IMG/VR virus record: IMGVR_UViG_3300042890_001614
Location: 1-25,768 of that record
Reading direction: 5' to 3' (one strand)
DNA length: 25,768 nucleotides
DNA from: a virus
Under the pieces are notes generated by a model. It saw nothing but the letters and a program-made list of their open reading frames with translations, was not told where the DNA came from and ran no database searches. Each line of letters opens with the position of its first letter. Within the stretch, counting starts at the first letter, position 1. Made by a program: the position numbers and the translations under genes. Below, one piece after another: positions 17,141 to 23,969 of this stretch.

Positions 17141-20100
17141 ATGATAGATACAATTATTCTTAAAAGATCTTCCACACCGAATAAAGTTCCTTTAATCTCG
17201 GATTTAGTATTTGGAGAAGTCGCGTTAAATTATGCCGACGGTAGATTATACTATAAAAATGCTAATAATAATATTAGTCAATTAAATCCAATACTCACTG
17301 GAGCGGCGTCATCTATTTCTACTGAAAACTTGACGTCATCAAGAGCATTGGTGTCAAATGCGTCCGGTAAAGTTGCAATATCAAATGTAACTTCTGATGA
17401 ATTGGGGTATTTATCTAGTGCCACTTCGAATATACAAAATCAACTGAATAACAAAGCAAACCTTGCAAACCCAACATTCTCTGGAACAGTAGGTGGTATC
17501 ACAAAGTCAATGGTTGGCCTGAGCAATGTAGACAATACGAGTGACCTCAATAAACCAATATCTACTGCAACTGCGACTGCATTAAACCTTAAAGCAAACC
17601 TTGCAAACCCAACATTCTCTGGAACAGTTAGTGGTATCACAAAGTCAATGGTTGGACTGGGCAATGTAGACAATACAAGTGACCTCAATAAACCAGTGAG
17701 TTTACTGCAGCAACAAGCATTGGACCAAAAGTCCAATAACGTTATTACAACTTTTACTCCAGTTACAACAGGTTGGTATAGAATTATTCAACACACGTCG
17801 GTTATTGGGTGTGTGTTAAGAATAACATCAAACAACGAGACTGAGGAGCGCACAACCGATGCGGAAGTAAGCATACATGTTGACAAAGATACGCGGGGCG
17901 TCATGAATCAGACACGACACAGCGCAAGAAAGGGCGGTCATGTTAGTATGCTTAGAGTTGCGCGAAATCAAAATGGTTTTGTTGTAGTCGATATTAATGT
18001 ATCAACTGGAGGAACTCAAATTACCCTTGAGGCAGAAGGACTATTGTTTCCAGGATTTGTGCCAACAATTTCTCGGTTAGTTGATCAAAACATAACCGAC
18101 AATGAAACAAATTTGGTTGATGACCTACCTCTTGCCAATGGTTTGCGATCAACTGGACAAATAGCATCGCACCTTGGATCATCCCGCGATCCTGGCACAT
18201 CCCTTTCTATTGCAGGACGTGCTGGATATTTGCATGGGTTGAATTTAACAGCAGGTAGTCCTCGATTTACTGGTGCATCTGATCACTTTCATTTGTTTTT
18301 TAACGGAGCCTCTGGTGCAGGCTCTGGTCAGAGAACTGCACAAGGTGGTAGTTCATGGAATAGTTTTCAAATGCAAAACTCAAATTCCACGCTGACCAAT
18401 GAAATTTTCCTTGGTGGTGTCAATTCATTCTTTTATGGCGAAAACGAGTTTGCACCTGAAGTTAATGGTGTAAGTATCAAATATGGCATTTCGACCGACC
18501 GAGTTGAAACAACTGGGAGTGGAGATGGGTCTGGATATCTTGGTCCAGTTGCTCCAGATTTCACAGCAGAAGTTGATTTTTGGTTTACATCTGATACTGG
18601 ATTGCCAGAAGCAAATGTAACAATTATGGCAAACTTTCCGACTGGAGTTGCCGGAATTTCAGCTGCAATTTTACCTGGAATAGTTTTGAGTAAAACTTTA
18701 ATTGCAACAGTTCCTGATGGAACTACAAACAAATGGAGACTGCGTGTAAAACTTTATGGCCTAAACGCAATTGAATGGAACAAAAGCCAGGCCACGGCAT
18801 TTTCTCCAAGTGTAGTTTGGCGTCTATCAACTACGCCAAATGCGGTGGCAGGAAACCAAAGTTTGGCGGTGCATCCTACACGAAGAGATAAAGTCATTGC
18901 TACATTTAACTCCCCTCACGGTTTATTTGTAGGACAGGTGATGGTATTGCGGCTTGCAACACAAACATGGGGCATATCAGCTGGAAGTTATTCTGGTTGT
19001 ATAACAAAAATTATATCAGCGAATTCATTTGAAATGAAGGTTGGTATTGTTAGACAAGAAAATCCGTTTGAAGCCAGTGCACGAGAGTACCTGTCAACAT
19101 ACAGTGGTCTACCATCAAACACATTGCGAGTTCCTTCGCATAACTTTAGCGATGGAGAAGCTGTTCGAGTGCGGGCAATTGGTCAACTTCAAACTGGGTT
19201 ATCTGAAAATACAACCTATTACGTGAAGAGACACTCCAGCCAGCCGGCACATTGGATTCAGCTATTTAATAATCAAGCACTAACAAACCTGGTCACCTTT
19301 ACAAGCACAAACAAATTTGGTATATATACCATTTATACTGAGGCCTACCCGGCTCCCTTAGCAGCTGACAACTGGTCAATTCATCGCGGCAATCGAGATC
19401 CTGTTCACCAGCAGACCATTTCCGATGTCGGCTGGAGAATGAACCGCAATGTATTTGGTGATCGGCGTGGACTTGCAGCCGGAACAATTGCGCAAGTCAC
19501 ACTTGGTGGGCTGTGTGATATTCCTTATTGGATAACTGGCTCATTGGCAGCTGGATTTAATTCTTCGGCTGAAGCTGACTTTTCATATTCGCTTGGAAAA
19601 GACTTGCGCAATGTAACACCAGAATCAGTTGAAATTGGCGTAGATAACTCCTTTAAATTAAGAGTAACAACAAATAAAGCATCACTAATAACAAGTGGTG
19701 TTGAGTCGCAATTAATAACATCTTTACCTACTGGAGCAACAATTTATGTTGATTCTGGTGCGGGTGTTGGTACAGATACTAGAACCTCACTTAGTAAGTA
19801 TGATTTATTCAAACCATTCGCCACTATTGGCGAAGCAATGGCTGCATCTGCTACTGGAGACACAGTCCGTGTTCGTGCTGGAACCTACTCGATCACAAGC
19901 ACGATCAATCTTAATGACGAAGGAAACCTGCATCTTGAAGAGGGCGTGGTTGTAAACTGTAATGTTGCTAACGCACCCGTTTTCACTCTATCGGTTGGTC
20001 AATCCAAAGTAATCAGTGGAGGTGGTCAGTTCAATATTTTAGGATCAACAACCAAATTCTGGCAGCAGTCTGGTGGCACAACTTCCAATCAACTGTGTTC

Positions 20101-20719
20101 GATTGAATGCTATTCAATTCTGACAATCTCCAACAGCGCAAGAATCTTTGACGTTTCAACTGGTGTGCTTGTTGTTGAAGCGGGAACTGTTTATGCTATG
20201 ACTTCAACAATCGCGTATTGTGCTGGAACCAGCAGCAATGTAAATTACAGAGTTCCTTTTACTTATTGCGCTAGAATGGTTGACATGCCAACAAACAATT
20301 CCTACGCACAGTTCAGTTGCGTTTGTCAGACGATCCAATGCTTTGGAACAATATGCTTTCGAGTTGTTGGTGGGACTTTAGGAATTGACTACGAAACCCT
20401 TGGTGATCCAGCTAATAATTGCACATTCTTTTCATTTGAATATGGGGATAGTATTGTAACTAACATAACAACTATTAGGGGTGGGCGTGCAATCACTTAT
20501 TCAAGTAATCCGTGCATAAGTTTCACAACAACAACTGGAACCAACAAGCTTTTGCGACTTTACGGCGATCCGTTTTTCTATACTGGTAGTGGAACAAATT
20601 CAATTACTGCCACTAGCGCAAGAACTGTTCTGTCGTCATCTGCAAGCTCGAATAAAACATTTAATTCGAATGTTACTATCGTAGGAAATTATCTCGTAAA
20701 TGCTGAGCTTGTTTACTAG
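17141..20719 (+). CDS. large tail fibre/spike with Mtd-like N-terminus and beta-helix-like C-terminus
   Basis: This 1192-residue mosaic protein starts with LKRSSTPNKVPLISDLVFGE and VALNYADGRLYYKNANN (residues 7-43), a pattern shared with the N-terminus of the major tropism determinant and many fibres. Two 46-residue fibre repeats follow (ANLANPTFSGTV, KSMVGLGNVDNTSDLNKPV; about 105-196). The middle (about 205-860) contains a beta domain (WYRIIQHTSVIGCVLRITSN), several unknown stretches, and a domain near 665-720 (HNFSDGEAVRV, GLSENTTYYV) related to one inside the gp8 homologue. From about 867 on, IYVDSGAGVGTDTR and PFATIGEAMAASATGDTVRV are typical of right-handed beta-helix, pectate-lyase-like folds used in receptor-binding or polysaccharide-degrading spikes. 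No catalytic residues can be assigned. It is the only gene here ending in TAG, and its middle is much GC-richer than its ends, suggesting acquired segments. Confidence 0.82.
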   Translation: MIDTIILKRSSTPNKVPLISDLVFGEVALNYADGRLYYKNANNNISQLNPILTGAASSISTENLTSSRALVSNASGKVAISNVTSDELGYLSSATSNIQNQLNNKANLANPTFSGTVGGITKSMVGLSNVDNTSDLNKPISTATATALNLKANLANPTFSGTVSGITKSMVGLGNVDNTSDLNKPVSLLQQQALDQKSNNVITTFTPVTTGWYRIIQHTSVIGCVLRITSNNETEERTTDAEVSIHVDKDTRGVMNQTRHSARKGGHVSMLRVARNQNGFVVVDINVSTGGTQITLEAEGLLFPGFVPTISRLVDQNITDNETNLVDDLPLANGLRSTGQIASHLGSSRDPGTSLSIAGRAGYLHGLNLTAGSPRFTGASDHFHLFFNGASGAGSGQRTAQGGSSWNSFQMQNSNSTLTNEIFLGGVNSFFYGENEFAPEVNGVSIKYGISTDRVETTGSGDGSGYLGPVAPDFTAEVDFWFTSDTGLPEANVTIMANFPTGVAGISAAILPGIVLSKTLIATVPDGTTNKWRLRVKLYGLNAIEWNKSQATAFSPSVVWRLSTTPNAVAGNQSLAVHPTRRDKVIATFNSPHGLFVGQVMVLRLATQTWGISAGSYSGCITKIISANSFEMKVGIVRQENPFEASAREYLSTYSGLPSNTLRVPSHNFSDGEAVRVRAIGQLQTGLSENTTYYVKRHSSQPAHWIQLFNNQALTNLVTFTSTNKFGIYTIYTEAYPAPLAADNWSIHRGNRDPVHQQTISDVGWRMNRNVFGDRRGLAAGTIAQVTLGGLCDIPYWITGSLAAGFNSSAEADFSYSLGKDLRNVTPESVEIGVDNSFKLRVTTNKASLITSGVESQLITSLPTGATIYVDSGAGVGTDTRTSLSKYDLFKPFATIGEAMAASATGDTVRVRAGTYSITSTINLNDEGNLHLEEGVVVNCNVANAPVFTLSVGQSKVISGGGQFNILGSTTKFWQQSGGTTSNQLCSIECYSILTISNSARIFDVSTGVLVVEAGTVYAMTSTIAYCAGTSSNVNYRVPFTYCARMVDMPTNNSYAQFSCVCQTIQCFGTICFRVVGGTLGIDYETLGDPANNCTFFSFEYGDSIVTNITTIRGGRAITYSSNPCISFTTTTGTNKLLRLYGDPFFYTGSGTNSITATSARTVLSSSASSNKTFNSNVTIVGNYLVNAELVY
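17456..17698 (+). repeat. two 138-bp fibre repeats
   Basis: Two copies at an offset of 138 bases encode 46-residue units starting ANLANPTFSGTV and ending near NVDNTSDLNKP. The copies differ at only a few bases (for example GGCCTGAGC against GGACTGGGC). This is the common VGLGNVDNTSD-type phage fibre repeat. Confidence 0.88.
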
Positions 20720-20807
20720 CATAAGATCAACTGCTGCGATAACAGGAAAATTGATAGTTACTGGATTTTTGCACTAATATAATGTGACGTATATTGTGTA
20801 TAATTGA

Positions 20808-20815
20808 TATAAATA
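20808..20815 (+). promoter_or_regulatory. T4-type late promoter box, 6 bases from ATG
   Basis: An exact TATAAATA lies in the 102-base gap between the large fibre and the 153-residue gene, 6 bases before the ATG at 20822. The predicted T4-style start is at about 20821, giving a leader of one base or none. The same gap holds two TATAAT sequences (20778-20783 and 20799-20804), which could be host-type -10 boxes but have no clear -35 partner. Confidence 0.6.
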
Positions 20816-20821
20816 GCACTA

Positions 20822-21283
20822 ATGGATAATATCTCCGTCAAACTTGCACCACAGAATCCTTTACGGGTCAATGTTTCTCAAAATCAAACAGGGCAAGTGA
20901 ATACTAATACTCGGCATACAGTATCATTGACAACTGATACTCTCGTATATGAAGAGTATGAATTGTCCAATATCACTGCAGCCAAAACTTATTCATTATT
21001 GAAGGTTTATACTTCGGCTCCGTGCTGGATAACTTTATACAATACCGATGCTGCTAGAACTGCTGACCTTACTCGTACAATTAACGATGATCCATTAGTA
21101 GGAAGCGGGGTGATTGCTGAGTTTATCACCACTGATGCTCAGACACAATACTTAACACCAGCCGTCATCGGATTCAATGATGAAAACCCAGTTACAAATG
21201 TTATCTTTGTAAAAGTAGTTAATACTGACAATACCGCTCGTAGTATCAATTTTAGTTTAACTTACTTAACCTTAGAAGTATAA
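20822..21283 (+). CDS. small structural protein upstream of the protease, unknown function
   Basis: This 153-residue protein is not one I can name. It begins with a polar, extended segment (VKLAPQNPLRVNVSQNQTGQ) and continues as a likely beta-sandwich (YEEYELSNITAAKTYSLLKV, APCWITLYNTDAARTADLTR, then VTNVIFVKVVNTD and INFSLTYLTLEV). There is no signal peptide or membrane segment. Proteins of this type occur among particle proteins of T4-like aquatic phages. Its stop is 1 base before the protease ATG, so the two are almost certainly translated together. It might anchor or regulate the protease on the particle; that is inference from position. Confidence 0.7.
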   Translation: MDNISVKLAPQNPLRVNVSQNQTGQVNTNTRHTVSLTTDTLVYEEYELSNITAAKTYSLLKVYTSAPCWITLYNTDAARTADLTRTINDDPLVGSGVIAEFITTDAQTQYLTPAVIGFNDENPVTNVIFVKVVNTDNTARSINFSLTYLTLEV

Positions 21284-21284
21284 C

Positions 21285-23573
21285 ATGAGTAATTTTTTTG
21301 GTATTCCTGGCCCTGATCAAAGAGAGTATATCGTGACCCTTCATTTTATGAAGGATTCCGATTCTTTCTATGAAGACATGGAAACTCCTGGAGGTAACTT
21401 ATACATACCAGATCGCGTAGTAGAATGCACGAATCGTAGAACGATTAGCCGCAACACTCATTACATGTTGACGTATGACGAGGCCAAAACGATATCACAT
21501 GATCTTCGTGTTCTAGCAGTAGCAATTGGCAAAGAAGGACTTAAAGAATTAGGTGTAAAGACTATAACGAATGGGTATAGTCAACAATCTGAGTATTTTA
21601 GTAAAGAGAACATCAATGATGCAAATAATATAAATTGGGGCTTCATTCGATCTTCATCTAAAACACCAATTCAAAATTGGGGTAGTGAAGGAATTCCTGT
21701 TTTATCTTCTGAATTTAAAGTTGATTCTTCTGGTAAGAACGTAGATGTATTCATTGCCGACGATGGAATGCCATTTCCGCATACTAAAGAATATATGCAG
21801 AATGCCGATGGCTCAGGTTTTACTCGTATGGTTCAGCGTAATTGGGCAACGCATCAGCATGAGAGTAATCCAACATATAATGGAAGTTACTTTGATACAA
21901 TTATAAGTGAAGACATCAATAATGTAACGCAATTTCCTTCATTTCAGGATCATGCTGCACACGTTATGGGTACTGCTGCCGGCAATACTCAAGGATGGGC
22001 GAAAGATGCAAATATATATAATCTGTTTGTGTTAGAACTAAATGAATACGTAGATTTAGTTCGGCTATTTCATAGAGATAAACCAATAAATCCCAAAACA
22101 GGATTTAAAAATCCAACTATCATGAATAATAGTTGGAGCGATGTTTTATATGCGAATTCTAAACAAATATCTAAAGTTCATTTTAGAGGTACTGATTACT
22201 TTCCATCCGGTGGTTCTGGCCCATATAATTGGATTTGGGATGATGCGGTGCTTGCATCGTTTTTGATAAATCCATATTTTGTAAATGGTAATCCTGAAAA
22301 ATATTTCGATGTACCTTGGGTTGAGGGCAAAGAATGGTTAGCTGCAGATTTCATTGATATGATGAATGAAGGGGTTGTAGTATGCGCATCAGCAGGAAAC
22401 ACAAGTTGGTACATAGATAAAATTGGTGGTCCAGATTATGATAATTATTTTACAACTCCTCAATCCGTAAGTAATGTATATTATAATAGAGGAGCTGTTC
22501 CGCATGGAGTAGATGGTGGTAGTGAAGATAACCGAGTCATATGTGTAGGTTCATTAGGAAATCATGCCGGTGCAAGTGATTATTATAATCACGGATCTTT
22601 AGGGGCCACGGCAATATCGGAGATTGATTATAAGGCAGAATATACTAATTTTGGCCCTCGTATTGACGTATATGCTCCGGGTTCATCTATTATGAGTATT
22701 CATAAAGTCTATCCTGATCAGACATGGGGATATGGATTAGTTGGTGTATATGACAATCGTTCACCATTTAATGATCATATAAACGGGGTGTGTATAGCCA
22801 GAGGTACAAGTATGGCTACGCCGCAAGTAACGGGAATGCTGGCCTGTCTTGCCGAAAAATACCCACGAATGAATCAGAGAATTGCCAGAGAATGGATTAA
22901 AAACATTTCGTTGCCTACTCTTGCAAGTACAAGTGGTGGTGCAGGAACTGATCCGACTGATGCAGGATTTGGAGTGAGTGCGGAAAGCGCAAACAATATA
23001 ATGTTCAATAAATCAGAAAGAAATACTTCTTATGACGAAGGTAGTCAATTTCTTTCAGTTACTTATCCAAAGACATCTAAATGGATTCGGCCAAGTTCAG
23101 GAGTAGCATATCCAAGAGTCCAAAGATTACATAATCGTAATCATACAACTGAAATATCATTATCTTGTTCGCATACTGTAGTAAGTAGAGGAGAAACTTT
23201 TTACGTAACGCTTAGCAGTAATACCAATTTAAGTGAATTAAAAGTTCCATATATCATTACTGCGATTCCGGTTGAAGTTGAAGGCAACCTATACAACTTC
23301 AATTTTGATATGCAATCTGATTTTTTTACTCCTGATGACTATGCATTTTATTCTGCTAGTGTTGTTCCGACACTCAAAAATAATCAGGCAGACATTAGCA
23401 TTGATCCGACCGGTGTCATTACTTTAGAAAATGGAGAATATGTTCTTCCAATAACCGTAACTAATAATAGTATCAGCGCGGCAAGTAATAAGCATCTTAA
23501 TTTTCGATTAGATTATTTTGGAACTCCATCGATTACGGTTCTTCTAAAATATGATGATAGTATATTTACCTAA
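21285..23573 (+). CDS. subtilisin-like serine protease (S8 family) with inhibitory-type prodomain
   Basis: This 762-residue protein carries the complete subtilase catalytic set. Asp159 lies in VFIADDG, His223 in DHAAHVMGTAAG, the oxyanion Asn372 in CASAGN, and Ser509 in the diagnostic GTSMATPQVTG. Residues 15-85 (YIVTLHF, then HYMLTYDEAKTISHDLRVLA at 59-78) resemble the I9 prodomain that keeps subtilases inactive until cleaved. Residues from about 615 are beta-rich, Ig-like, and could attach it to the particle. There is no signal peptide, so delivery with the virion or by lysis is more likely than secretion by the host. The usual HGTH around the catalytic histidine is HAAH here. It is joined to the 153-residue gene and likely expressed from the late box at 20808. 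Possible roles are maturation of fibres or cleavage of host surface proteins. Family assignment is firm; the role is inferred. Confidence 0.92.
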   Translation: MSNFFGIPGPDQREYIVTLHFMKDSDSFYEDMETPGGNLYIPDRVVECTNRRTISRNTHYMLTYDEAKTISHDLRVLAVAIGKEGLKELGVKTITNGYSQQSEYFSKENINDANNINWGFIRSSSKTPIQNWGSEGIPVLSSEFKVDSSGKNVDVFIADDGMPFPHTKEYMQNADGSGFTRMVQRNWATHQHESNPTYNGSYFDTIISEDINNVTQFPSFQDHAAHVMGTAAGNTQGWAKDANIYNLFVLELNEYVDLVRLFHRDKPINPKTGFKNPTIMNNSWSDVLYANSKQISKVHFRGTDYFPSGGSGPYNWIWDDAVLASFLINPYFVNGNPEKYFDVPWVEGKEWLAADFIDMMNEGVVVCASAGNTSWYIDKIGGPDYDNYFTTPQSVSNVYYNRGAVPHGVDGGSEDNRVICVGSLGNHAGASDYYNHGSLGATAISEIDYKAEYTNFGPRIDVYAPGSSIMSIHKVYPDQTWGYGLVGVYDNRSPFNDHINGVCIARGTSMATPQVTGMLACLAEKYPRMNQRIAREWIKNISLPTLASTSGGAGTDPTDAGFGVSAESANNIMFNKSERNTSYDEGSQFLSVTYPKTSKWIRPSSGVAYPRVQRLHNRNHTTEISLSCSHTVVSRGETFYVTLSSNTNLSELKVPYIITAIPVEVEGNLYNFNFDMQSDFFTPDDYAFYSASVVPTLKNNQADISIDPTGVITLENGEYVLPITVTNNSISAASNKHLNFRLDYFGTPSITVLLKYDDSIFT

Positions 23574-23668
23574 CAGCAGATCAGCATCATATCTATGGTC
23601 TTCCATTAAGAGGATGGTATTGGTTTGATTCAGAAGAAGAGGCAAAGTCTTTTTTTAATATTAATTAA
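23561..23668 (+). pseudogene. out-of-frame C-terminal coding remnant after the protease
   Basis: After the protease stop the -1 frame stays open from 23561 to a TAA at 23666-23668. It reads TADQHHIYGLPLRGWYWF and then DSEEEAKSFFNIN, a protein-like, aromatic and acidic sequence. It has no ATG, GTG or TTG start in frame. Adding one T to the TTT run at 23565-23567 would join it to the protease and lengthen the product by about 33 residues. It may be a recent frameshift, a sequencing error in a short homopolymer, or the remnant of another gene. Confidence 0.4.
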
Positions 23669-23694
23669 GCTAGTGTTTATCAGACAATAAATAT

Positions 23695-23702
23695 TATAAA
23701 TA
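23695..23702 (+). promoter_or_regulatory. T4-type late promoter box upstream of the spike-base-like gene
   Basis: An exact TATAAATA lies 9 bases before the ATG at 23712, immediately after an overlapping AATAAATA (23686-23693). T4 geometry predicts a start near 23708 and a 4-base leader. Confidence 0.6.
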
Positions 23703-23711
23703 CAAACATAT

Positions 23712-23966
23712 ATGAGTGTTAATGCATCAAGAGTTTACGATTCCGCCACAAGATATGAATCAGTCGTTTATACATCAGGCGTTTATAGAAATGCTGCCGA
23801 TAAAAGTTTTAAGGGTATTCTTATTTCTTCAGATGGTAATTTGACTATTACTGGTTGTGATAATGTGCAAATTACATTTCCAGTGACTGCTGGTTTATAC
23901 CCATTTGCTGGTAATAGCATTATTCAGTCTGGAACTACTGCTGGTATTGCAGTCGTATTATATTAA
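23712..23966 (+). CDS. small spike-base-like structural protein
   Basis: This 84-residue protein contains FKGILISSDGNLTITGCDNV, a PVTAGLYPFAGNSIIQSG segment and the end GTTAGIAVVLY. The order (strand, short internal loop, YPFAGN-type turn, then a GTTAxxxVxLY end) resembles the small spike-base proteins of gene transfer agents and related phages, which anchor capsid or tail spikes. The match is by eye and weak, but the next gene encodes a spike-like, sugar-binding protein, which supports it. The gene is preceded by a late promoter box and followed after 3 bases by the spike gene, so the two form a small expression unit. Confidence 0.6.
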   Translation: MSVNASRVYDSATRYESVVYTSGVYRNAADKSFKGILISSDGNLTITGCDNVQITFPVTAGLYPFAGNSIIQSGTTAGIAVVLY

Positions 23967-23969
23967 ATT

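Noticed and set aside
17141-20719. Diversity-generating retroelement target, suggested by the Mtd-like N-terminus
   Set aside because: The C-terminus looks like a beta-helix, not a C-type lectin fold. No template repeat or reverse transcriptase is present in the window.
20778-20804. Host-type sigma70 promoter (two TATAAT boxes)
   Set aside because: No convincing TTGACA-like element lies at 16-18 bases upstream of either box, and the region is so AT-rich that such hexamers are expected.
23541-23580. Programmed -1 frameshift at the end of the protease
   Set aside because: The codons before the stop (AGT ATA TTT ACC TAA) contain no X XXY YYZ slippery heptamer and I see no stem-loop or pseudoknot downstream. 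A mutation or base error is simpler.
23574-23711. Rho-independent terminator after the protease
   Set aside because: The T-run at 23650-23656 has no GC-rich stem before it; the CCAT and ATGG pieces near 23603-23617 make only a very short stem.
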